DNA from: JACOYH01 sp964469735
Lineage (GTDB): Bacteria; Patescibacteriota; Minisyncoccia; Minisyncoccales; MHMH01
NCBI GenBank assembly: GCA_964469735.1
Contig: CAYXYS010000010.1
Coordinates: forward strand, 1-15,750
Direction of reading: 5' to 3'
Length of the DNA stretch: 15,750 nucleotides
A program made the translations under genes and the position numbers. Position 1 is the stretch's first letter, and the number at the start of each line of letters is the position of its first letter. The notes below the pieces were generated by a model, which searched no databases, was not told where the DNA came from, and saw only the letters and a program-made list of their open reading frames with translations. Below are positions 7,157-14,105 of this stretch, one piece after another.

Positions 7157-7586
7157 CTATTCCTCCTACCGCTACTTGAGTAACTATTCTCCAGAAAATG
7201 GAGATTTTTTTCTTTTGGCCGATTCCATTCAGCCAGTTGTGCAGAGATTGGTGAATTTGCAGCAGCTTTATTTTCGGAAAAAGAATATACAGGAGGGTAA
7301 TTCCGTCGGGGGCCATTGCCGCCAAGGCGCCGGCAAAAATCAGGGAGTTTGAGCCGGCAATTAAATATACCAACAGCATTCCCGAGGAGGCGTCTAGAAA
7401 CACTTTGTAAAAATCCGGAATCGATTTTTTCCATCGCTTTTCCTGAATATTTTTAATCGAGTATTCGGCGTGCGGGAATGTATCTAGAAGATAGTGGCTT
7501 ATGAAAGCCAAAAAAATTCCCAGAAAAGGGTTCTGGACTTTAGCCGCCATGGCTGCTCCCGCTAGGATATGGGAAGAAAGGATCAT
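7113..7586 (-). CDS. Small His/Asp-rich membrane protein, putative metal-dependent hydrolase-like
   Basis: This encodes 157 residues on the opposite strand to all its neighbours. Hydrophobic segments lie at about residues 8-32, 63-90, 92-105 and 130-149. Conserved-looking polar residues sit at their edges: H6 in SSHILAGA, then SHYLLDTFPH at 30-39 (H31, D35, H39), D65, APDG at 92-95 and IHQSLHN at 111-117 (H112, H116). This arrangement resembles the membrane-bound metal-dependent hydrolase group (YdjM/DUF457-like), in which His and Asp near the membrane are thought to bind metal. That match is by motif pattern only; substrate and activity are unknown. The start ATG keeps H6, so a later start at residue 13 is unlikely. 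The gene is divergent from metG with a 52-bp spacer, and its 3' end runs 44 bp into the end of rsmI on the other strand. Confidence 0.8.
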   Translation of the reverse strand: MILSSHILAGAAMAAKVQNPFLGIFLAFISHYLLDTFPHAEYSIKNIQEKRWKKSIPDFYKVFLDASSGMLLVYLIAGSNSLIFAGALAAMAPDGITLLYILFPKIKLLQIHQSLHNWLNGIGQKKKISIFWRIVTQVAVGGIAIYFLLQPQTLLWG

Positions 7587-7613
7587 GAAAATTTAGCGAA
7601 AGTGTGATAAAAT
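7585..7613 (+). promoter_or_regulatory. Candidate promoter for the metG operon
   Basis: An extended -10, TGATAAAAT (7605-7613; hexamer TAAAAT, five of six matches), follows ATGAAA (7585-7590, four of six matches to TTGACA) with a 17-bp spacer. The predicted start would be near 7620, about 19 bases before the metG ATG. The -35 box overlaps the start codon of the divergent gene. Confidence 0.4.
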
Positions 7614-7628
7614 AAGGTCAGTATTTAA

Positions 7629-7657
7629 ATTATATCTTATGCTGGATAAATCGCCAA
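7629..7657 (-). promoter_or_regulatory. Candidate promoter for the leftward membrane-protein gene
   Basis: On the minus strand, TTGGCG (7652-7657, four of six matches to TTGACA) and a perfect TATAAT (7629-7634) are separated by 17 bp. The predicted start is near 7622, leaving a leader of about 36 bases before the ATG at 7586. The -35 lies inside the first codons of metG, so the two divergent promoters would overlap. Confidence 0.4.
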
Positions 7658-9069
7658 AATTCTACGTTACCACCAGCATTGCCTATACAAATGCTTCTCC
7701 TCATTTAGGCTTTGCCTTGGAAACAGTCCAAGCAGACACCGCAGCAAGATACCGCCGCCTTCAAGGAGAGGATGTTTTCTTTTTGACCGGCACCGATGAG
7801 CACGGCCAGAAGGTGGTGAAGGCCGCCGAGCAGGCCGGCCAGTCTCCCAAAGATTTCACCGACCGGATTTCCGGGGAGTTCCGCCGATTGGCAGAAGTTT
7901 TAAACATATCCAATGATGATTTTATAAGGACTACCGACCGAAAGAAGCACTGGCCGACGGTTCAAAAAGTCTGGATGGAATTAAAGAAAAAAGGGGATAT
8001 ATACAAAAAGAATTACAAAGGCCTGTATTGTTCCGGCTGCGAAGCTTTTATAACCAGAAAGGACCTTGTGGGAGGAAAATGCGCTATCCACCGCATTTCT
8101 CCGGAAATTGTGGAAGAAGAAAATTACTTCTTTAAGCTTTCCAAGTACTCCAAAGAAATAGAGAAGATATTAGAGAAAGAAGAGATAAAAATCATTCCCG
8201 AAACAAGGAAAAATGAGATGCTTAGTTTTGTTAGGCAAGGTTTGGAAGACATCAGCTTCTCTCGGCCCCGCAAAGATTTGGAATGGGGGGTGCCCGTTCC
8301 AGATGACGATACTCAAACAATTTATGTCTGGGGCGACGCTTTGACAAATTATATTTCCGCTTTGGGATACGATAAAAATTCGGCTAAGTTTAAAAAATAT
8401 TGGCCAGCCGACATCCATTTCATAGGAAAGGATATCCAAAAGTTCCACTGCCTGATTTGGCCGGGAATGCTTCTTTCTCTGGGATTGCCTCGGCCTAAAG
8501 CCATTTTCGTCCACGGTTTTATAAACGTAGGAGGGCAGAAAATGTCAAAAAGCCTGGGTAACATAGTCGATCCTTTTGAACTTGCGGAGAAGTACGGGAC
8601 CGACGCGGTCCGCTACTTTCTACTACGGGAAATTCCTTCGACGGAAGACGGAGACTTCACGGTGGAGAAATTCGAAAAGAGATATAATTCCGATTTGGCT
8701 TCCGGACTAGGTAATTTGGTTTCCCGCGTTATAACTATGGCTGGAAAACTCAAAGCGAAGCCCAAGTTGGGATCCGAAAATGTAAAGGCGCTTAACGAGT
8801 GCTGGGATAAGTATAAAAGGGCGATGTCGGAGCTGAAGTTCAACGAAGCTTTAGCTTCCGTCTGGCAGCTTATCGGCTGGTGCGACAGGTATATAGAGAA
8901 AGAGCGGCCCTGGGAGAAAAAGGGCAATCGGGAAGAGGTTATAGGAAATCTCCTACTGATAATAGAAGACGTAGCCGAGCTTTTAATACCTTTTTTGCCC
9001 GACGCTTCCTCCAGAATTTTCAAACAGCTTCGCTCTAATAAGGCCGATCCTATCTTTCCGAGAATATAA
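7639..9069 (+). CDS. metG: Methionyl-tRNA synthetase
   Basis: This class I enzyme charges tRNA-Met, including the initiator, for protein synthesis. The 476-residue protein shows the HIGH-type motif HLGF at residues 22-25 (ASPHLGFALE), the GTDEHGQKV segment at 51-59, a single zinc knuckle (C131, C134, C148, H151), the conserved ENYFFKLSKY and WGVPVPDD segments, VWGDALTNYI in the methionine pocket region, and KMSKS at 301-305. It ends after the helical anticodon-binding domain without the C-terminal tRNA-binding (EMAP-like) domain found in E. coli MetG, as in other short MetRS proteins. It is the first gene of the second rightward run, probably driven from the divergent spacer. No Shine-Dalgarno site precedes the ATG. 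Its stop overlaps the next start as TAATG. Confidence 0.96.
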   Translation: MLDKSPKFYVTTSIAYTNASPHLGFALETVQADTAARYRRLQGEDVFFLTGTDEHGQKVVKAAEQAGQSPKDFTDRISGEFRRLAEVLNISNDDFIRTTDRKKHWPTVQKVWMELKKKGDIYKKNYKGLYCSGCEAFITRKDLVGGKCAIHRISPEIVEEENYFFKLSKYSKEIEKILEKEEIKIIPETRKNEMLSFVRQGLEDISFSRPRKDLEWGVPVPDDDTQTIYVWGDALTNYISALGYDKNSAKFKKYWPADIHFIGKDIQKFHCLIWPGMLLSLGLPRPKAIFVHGFINVGGQKMSKSLGNIVDPFELAEKYGTDAVRYFLLREIPSTEDGDFTVEKFEKRYNSDLASGLGNLVSRVITMAGKLKAKPKLGSENVKALNECWDKYKRAMSELKFNEALASVWQLIGWCDRYIEKERPWEKKGNREEVIGNLLLIIEDVAELLIPFLPDASSRIFKQLRSNKADPIFPRI

Positions 9070-9893
9070 TGATTATAGATACTCACACCCACGTTAACTT
9101 TAATGCTTACAAAGAAGACGCTCCGGATGTCATCCGCCGTTCTTTGGACGGGGGGGTGTGGATGATAAATGTTGGGTCGCAGTATACCACATCAAAAAGA
9201 GCCGTGGAGATGGCTCAAAAATACAAGGAGGGAGTTTATGCCGCCGTCGGCCTTCATCCCATTCACCTGGAAACCGGGCTGGTGAAAATAAAAGACGACC
9301 CTGAGGAAATTCAGTTTAACACTCGCGAGGAAAAATTCGATTACGAAAAATATAAAGAACTTGCCCGCCTCCCTAAAGTGGTGGCCATAGGAGAAGTGGG
9401 GTTTGATTACTACTGGAGGCCGAAAGGAAAACAAAAACGAGAGGAGTTTAAAAGAAAGCAAGCGGAAGCTTTATCTCTTCAGCTTGATTTAGCCAAAGAG
9501 CTGGATTTGCCCGTAATATTTCATTGCCGAATGGCTCATCAGGAGCTAACCGATTTGCTGAAATTCAGGAACGATTCCGCCTTGAGGGGAGTTCTCCATT
9601 GCTATACGGGAAACTGGGAGCAGACTAAAACGTATTTGGGCTTGGGACTCCATTTCGGCTTCAACGGGCTTATTTTTAAAATGGACTCCAGTGAGGTTAT
9701 AAAGAATCTTCCTCAAGACAGAATTGTTATAGAAACCGATTGCCCTTATCTTACCCCTCCCCAAGAAGAGGGGAGAAACGAGCCGTTGTTCGTAAAGCAC
9801 GTAGCTGAAAGAATTGCCGAGATAAGGAATGTGGAATATAATGACCTGATTAGTATTACAACCAATAACGCCAGGAGATTATTCAACATATGA
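9069..9893 (+). CDS. TatD family metal-dependent DNase
   Basis: TatD proteins are amidohydrolase-fold, metal-dependent 3'-5' nucleases linked to DNA repair and quality control. This 274-residue protein has the full metal site: H6 and H8 in DTHTHVNF, E109 in AIGEVGFDYYW, H152 in IFHCRMAH, H178 in GVLHCYTGN and D224 in IETDCPYLTPP. Compared with the usual TatD pattern, the stretch between GLHPIH (61-66) and AIGEVG (106-111) is longer, with a charged insert of about 20 residues (about 70-95). The gene lies between metG and leuS, joined by a 1-base TAATG overlap upstream and a 4-base ATGA overlap downstream, so it is probably translated with both. In many bacteria tatD-like genes follow metG, which supports the assignment. 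DNA repair or RNA-end processing are both possible roles. Confidence 0.93.
   Translation: MIIDTHTHVNFNAYKEDAPDVIRRSLDGGVWMINVGSQYTTSKRAVEMAQKYKEGVYAAVGLHPIHLETGLVKIKDDPEEIQFNTREEKFDYEKYKELARLPKVVAIGEVGFDYYWRPKGKQKREEFKRKQAEALSLQLDLAKELDLPVIFHCRMAHQELTDLLKFRNDSALRGVLHCYTGNWEQTKTYLGLGLHFGFNGLIFKMDSSEVIKNLPQDRIVIETDCPYLTPPQEEGRNEPLFVKHVAERIAEIRNVEYNDLISITTNNARRLFNI
9873..9877 (+). promoter_or_regulatory. Possible ribosome binding site of leuS
   Basis: AGGAG lies 12 bases before the leuS ATG at 9890, inside the end of the tatD gene. The spacing is longer than ideal, so coupling through the ATGA overlap may matter more. Confidence 0.35.
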
Positions 9894-12286
9894 AATACAA
9901 TCCCCAAGAAATAGAGCCTAAATGGCAGGAGTACTGGGAAAAAGAAAGACTGGCCGCAGCCGATGATTTTTCCAAGAAGGATAAAAAATACATTTTAGTA
10001 GAATTTCCCTATCCTTCCGGGGATGGCCTTCATGTGGGGCATGTTCGAAGCTATGCCGCCCTGGATGCCGTTTCCAGGAAAAAGAGGATGGAGGGATATA
10101 ATGTTCTGTTTCCAATCGGGTGGGACGCTTTCGGTTTGCCGACGGAAAATTATGCCATAAAGCACGGTATCCATCCCAGTTTAGCCACTAAAAAAAACGT
10201 GGCTAACTTTAAAAGACAGCTTAAGTCGTTAGGACTGTCTTTTGATTGGGAGAGAGAAATTAACACTACCGACCCGCAATACTATAAATGGACTCAATGG
10301 ATATTTTTAAAGCTTTTTGAAAAAGGGCTGGCCTACCAGGCGGAAATGCCAATCAACTGGTGCCCTTCGTGCAAAATCGGGCTGGCCAATGAAGAGGTGG
10401 TGGCCGGAGCCTGCGAGAGATGCGGAGCCGAAGTTTCAGAAAAAATGCTAAAGCAGTGGATGATTAAAATTACCGCCTATGCTGACAGGCTGATAGACGA
10501 CTTAGACGAAGTTGATTATCCGGAGCGGGTCAAGGCCCAGCAGAAAAATTGGATAGGCCGGAGCTACGGCACGGAAATAGATTTTAAAGTGGAAGATTCG
10601 GATAAAATTATAAGCGTATTTACCACAAGAACTGATACGGTTTTCGGAGTAACAGCCGTTGTTTTGGCTCCAGAGCATCCTTTGGCGGAAAAGCTTATAA
10701 CCAAGGAACGGAAAAAAGAAGCGGAGAAGTACATAAAGGAGTCCAAGAAAAAAACGTATTTAGAAAGAACGTCAGAAGAAAAAGAAAAAACGGGAGTTTT
10801 CACCGGTTCTTACTGTGTGAATCCCGCTAACGGAGAAAGAATACCCGTTTGGCTGGGCGATTACGTCATTTCTTCTTACGGGGGAGGGGCCGTTATGGTG
10901 GTTCCCGCCCACGACAAGAGAGACTATAAATTTGCCAAGAAGTACGGATTGGATATAAGGGAGGTCGTGTCCGGAGGCGATATTTCCAGCGATGCTTTTA
11001 TTGATTACGGCGTTTTGGTCGATTCCGGGGAATTCAGCGGCTTGAAATCGGAAAAGGCGATAGAAAAAATTACCGGATGGCTGGAGAAAAAAGGATTGGG
11101 CCGAAAGACCGTTCATTACAAGCTTAGAGATTGGATATTTTCCAGGCAGCACTATTGGGGCGAGCCTATCCCCATAATACATTGTCCGGATTGCGGCGCT
11201 GTGCCCGTTCCGGAAGAAGATTTGCCCCTAGAACTTCCTTACGTTGAAAAATATCAGCCTACTGGAACGGGAGAGTCGCCTTTATCTGAAATTAAAGAGT
11301 GGATTAACGTTAAGTGCCCGAAATGCGGAAAGCCGGCCAAAAGGGAAACCGATACTATGCCTAACTGGGCCGGTTCCAACTGGTACTATATGCGCTATAC
11401 CGATCCCGGCAACGATAAAGCCTTGGCCGATAAAAAGAATTTGGAATACTGGATGCCCGTGGATTGGTACAACGGGGGAATGGAGCATACCACCTTGCAT
11501 TTGCTTTACTCCAGGTTTATTTACAAATTCCTTTACGATATCGGAGCGGCTCCCCACAAAGAGCCTTATCGAAAGAGGACCTCCCACGGGATAGTTTTAG
11601 CTGAAGATGGCAGGAAAATGTCCAAGTCTTTCGGTAATATCATCAATCCCGACGACATCGTCAAAGAGTACGGAGCAGATACTTTAAGAATTTACGAAAT
11701 GTTCATGGGCCCCTTTGAGCAGGCTATTGGTTGGAGCACTCAGGGTGTGAGGGGAGTAGCCAGATTTTTGGAAAAGCTTTGGACCCTTTATTTTAATGGA
11801 AAGAGGCCCGAAAGAAGCAGCCGGGAAATAATTTCGGCTCTCCACAAGCTTAACAAAAAGATAGATGAGGATATGGAAAAGATTAAGTTCAACACGATAG
11901 TCGCCGCTTTTATGGAATTTGTGAATCTTTGCCGGGAAAAGAAAGAGGAGGTCGGCAGGGATGCTCTGGATGGGTTGATAATAATGCTTTCTCCTTTTGC
12001 TCCCCATATAGCCGAAGAGCTTTGGCGGGAATCGGGACACAAAAAAAGCATTTTTTTGGAGAAATGGCCCCAGTACAATGAAGAGTTCATCAAAGAGGAA
12101 ACGGCTAGCATTATTGTTCAGGTTAACGGCAAGGTTAGGGATAAAATAGAGGTTCCGGCCGATGCTACCGAGGAGGAGGTAAGGGGGGTTGCATTTTCCT
12201 CGAAAAAGTTGCATAATTGGCTAGGCAATAAAAAGCCGACTAAGGTAATATACGTGCCGGGCAGGCTAATAAACATAGTAATATAA
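9890..12286 (+). CDS. leuS: Leucyl-tRNA synthetase
   Basis: This class I enzyme charges tRNA-Leu and edits wrongly attached amino acids. The 798-residue protein is of the bacterial type. It shows the HIGH motif HVGH at residues 48-51 (SGDGLHVGHVRSY), a zinc-type site at C158/C161 and C175/C178, the CP1 editing domain with TRTDTVFG (246-253) and GGGAVMVVPAHDKRD (331-345), the RQHYWGEPIP segment, further Cys pairs at 432/435 and 476/479, DTMPNWAGSNWYY at 488-500, and KMSKS at 576-580. The anticodon-binding region and the C-terminal VQVNGKVRDKIEVPAD segment are complete. The length is slightly below the 850-870 residues of common bacterial LeuRS, so some insertions or loops are shorter. It overlaps tatD by 4 bp and ends 1 base before glmS. 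Confidence 0.97.
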   Translation: MKYNPQEIEPKWQEYWEKERLAAADDFSKKDKKYILVEFPYPSGDGLHVGHVRSYAALDAVSRKKRMEGYNVLFPIGWDAFGLPTENYAIKHGIHPSLATKKNVANFKRQLKSLGLSFDWEREINTTDPQYYKWTQWIFLKLFEKGLAYQAEMPINWCPSCKIGLANEEVVAGACERCGAEVSEKMLKQWMIKITAYADRLIDDLDEVDYPERVKAQQKNWIGRSYGTEIDFKVEDSDKIISVFTTRTDTVFGVTAVVLAPEHPLAEKLITKERKKEAEKYIKESKKKTYLERTSEEKEKTGVFTGSYCVNPANGERIPVWLGDYVISSYGGGAVMVVPAHDKRDYKFAKKYGLDIREVVSGGDISSDAFIDYGVLVDSGEFSGLKSEKAIEKITGWLEKKGLGRKTVHYKLRDWIFSRQHYWGEPIPIIHCPDCGAVPVPEEDLPLELPYVEKYQPTGTGESPLSEIKEWINVKCPKCGKPAKRETDTMPNWAGSNWYYMRYTDPGNDKALADKKNLEYWMPVDWYNGGMEHTTLHLLYSRFIYKFLYDIGAAPHKEPYRKRTSHGIVLAEDGRKMSKSFGNIINPDDIVKEYGADTLRIYEMFMGPFEQAIGWSTQGVRGVARFLEKLWTLYFNGKRPERSSREIISALHKLNKKIDEDMEKIKFNTIVAAFMEFVNLCREKKEEVGRDALDGLIIMLSPFAPHIAEELWRESGHKKSIFLEKWPQYNEEFIKEETASIIVQVNGKVRDKIEVPADATEEEVRGVAFSSKKLHNWLGNKKPTKVIYVPGRLINIVI

Positions 12287-12287
12287 T

Positions 12288-14099
12288 ATGTGTGGAATAG
12301 TAGGCTATCTTGGTAAAAAAAACGCAACCCCAATTTTACTCGAAGGTCTTCGTCGAGAAAGTTATCGTGGGTATGATTCTAGCGGTATAGTTTTATTTAA
12401 CGGAGAAGAGCCGACTTGTATAAAGGCGGTAGGGAAACTGGAGAATTTAGAAAATAAGCTAAACGGTCAAAATCTCAAAGGATTTTTAGGGTTGGGCCAC
12501 GTAAGGTGGGCGACTCACGGCGGAGTAACCGAAGCCAACGCCCATCCTCATTCCGATTGCAAGGGAAACATTTGGCTGGTTCACAACGGCATTATTGAGA
12601 ACCACAAAGAGCTCAGAGAGTCTTTGGAGAAGGAAGGGCATAAGTTTGTTTCGGAAACCGACACTGAGGTGGTCGCCCATTTAATAGAAAAGTTTTTTGA
12701 CGGCAATCTTGAGGAGGCCGTAAGAAAAGCAGTCAGGCTGATTAGAGGGGCTTATGCCTTGGCCATAATAGCAAAGGACGATCCCCAGAAGCTGGTGGCA
12801 GCCCGCCTTTCCAGTCCGCTGGTTATAGGGATATCGGCCAATGACGGCTATATAGTCGCTTCCGACGCCACTGCCGTGGCTCCTTACGCCAAGCAAGTGG
12901 TCAATTTGGAGGACAACGAAATTGCCGTAATCAACCACAATGATTTTTATATCTTAAAAGAAAAACAGCCGGAGGATTTGGAAATAGAGGCGGAAGACAC
13001 TCAAAGGGGAGGCTATCCTCATTATATGCTCAAGGAAATAATGGAGCAGCCCGAAGCTCTGGAAAATTCTCTTAAAGGGAGGTTAATTTTAGACCAAGGA
13101 TTGGCTCAGCTGGGAGGTCTGCAAAACGTGTCCGACCAGCTCCGCAAAATAAAAAGATTAAGAATTGTCGCCTGCGGCACGGCCTACCATGCCGGATTGA
13201 TTGGGAAATACATGATGGAAGAGTATGCGGGAATACCCACTGAAGTGGATATAGCCTCCGAGTTTAGATACAGAAAGCCCATCCTGGAAGAGAATACCGC
13301 TCTCTTGTGCATTTCCCAGTCGGGAGAGACCGCCGACACTTTGGCGGCGATTCAAGAAGCCAAAAGAAGGGGAGTTCTTACAGTGGGAATAGTTAACGCT
13401 GTAGGCAGCAGCATTGTCAGGGAAACTGATGCGGGAATTTACAATCACATCGGTCCTGAAATAGGGGTGGCTGCCACCAAATCTTTCGTTTCCCAATTGG
13501 CAATTTTAGCACTATTAACCTTGTACCTCGGCAGGCAGAGAAACCTTAGTCTGGTTAAAGGGCAAAGGATAGCCGCCGATATTCAAAAGCTTCCCGGATT
13601 GGTTGCTGAAATTTTAAAGCAAAATGATACAATAAAAGAAGTCGCCGATAAATATAAAGATTTTCAAAACGGCTGCTTTATCGGCAGAAAATACAACGCT
13701 CCCATCGCTTTAGAAGGAGCTTTGAAGTTAAAGGAAATTTCTTATCTCCATGCCGAGGGGGTTGTCGGAGGGGAATTAAAGCACGGTCCTCTGGCTTTGG
13801 TTGATGAAAATTTTTTGACGGTAGCTGTTTGTCCTTCCGATTCCGTTTATGAAAAGATGGTTTCCAATATTCAGCAAGTGAAAGGAAGAAACGGAAAGGT
13901 GATAGCCATAGCCACTAAAGGAAATGAGGATATAAAAAAGATTGTTGACGACGTCATTTATATACCCAAAACTTCCGAGATATTGACTCCCATTTTGAGC
14001 GTTGTTCCTCTTCAGCTCTTCGCTTATCACGTTGGCGTTTTTAAGGGGTGCGACGTAGATAAGCCGAGGAATTTAGCCAAATCGGTAACCGTAGAATAA
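12288..14099 (+). CDS. glmS: Glutamine--fructose-6-phosphate aminotransferase (isomerizing)
   Basis: GlmS makes glucosamine-6-phosphate from fructose-6-phosphate and glutamine, the first step toward UDP-GlcNAc for peptidoglycan and surface glycans. The 603-residue protein has the normal length. The N-terminal glutaminase domain begins MCGIVGYLG, where Cys2 is the nucleophile exposed after methionine removal, and contains SYRGYDSSGI, RWATHG (73-78) and HNGIIEN (99-105). Two SIS sugar-isomerase domains follow: the first with CGTAYHAG (296-303), SEFRYRKP and SQSGETADT (343-351), the second with GRKYNAPIALEGALKLKEIS and GGELKHGPLAL. The C-terminus KSVTVE is the conserved tail that contributes to the active site. 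It starts 1 base after leuS with no Shine-Dalgarno site, so coupling is likely. No glmS ribozyme is possible in such a short gap. Confidence 0.97.
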   Translation: MCGIVGYLGKKNATPILLEGLRRESYRGYDSSGIVLFNGEEPTCIKAVGKLENLENKLNGQNLKGFLGLGHVRWATHGGVTEANAHPHSDCKGNIWLVHNGIIENHKELRESLEKEGHKFVSETDTEVVAHLIEKFFDGNLEEAVRKAVRLIRGAYALAIIAKDDPQKLVAARLSSPLVIGISANDGYIVASDATAVAPYAKQVVNLEDNEIAVINHNDFYILKEKQPEDLEIEAEDTQRGGYPHYMLKEIMEQPEALENSLKGRLILDQGLAQLGGLQNVSDQLRKIKRLRIVACGTAYHAGLIGKYMMEEYAGIPTEVDIASEFRYRKPILEENTALLCISQSGETADTLAAIQEAKRRGVLTVGIVNAVGSSIVRETDAGIYNHIGPEIGVAATKSFVSQLAILALLTLYLGRQRNLSLVKGQRIAADIQKLPGLVAEILKQNDTIKEVADKYKDFQNGCFIGRKYNAPIALEGALKLKEISYLHAEGVVGGELKHGPLALVDENFLTVAVCPSDSVYEKMVSNIQQVKGRNGKVIAIATKGNEDIKKIVDDVIYIPKTSEILTPILSVVPLQLFAYHVGVFKGCDVDKPRNLAKSVTVE

Positions 14100-14105
14100 T
14101 TAATA

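Noticed and set aside
7152..7161. AATAGCTATT palindrome at the rsmI stop as a bidirectional terminator
   Set aside because: The stem is too short and AT-rich, without a loop or a U-tract on either strand.
7078..7434. Second minus-strand frame in the rsmI/metG interval
   Set aside because: It overlaps the better-supported leftward gene on the same strand and lacks its membrane and His/Asp pattern.
8613..9092. Long minus-strand open frame (159 codons) opposite metG
   Set aside because: It lies wholly across metG and the tatD start, has serine-rich low-complexity composition, and shows no family motif; it is a shadow of the metG reading frame.
11684..12214. Minus-strand open frame (176 codons) opposite leuS
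   Set aside because: It is antisense to conserved LeuRS sequence with no recognisable domain or start signal; it is a shadow frame.
12282..12287. TATAAT directly before the glmS ATG as a promoter
   Set aside because: It touches the start codon, so transcription would begin inside the gene; the motif arises from the end of leuS (ATA TAA).
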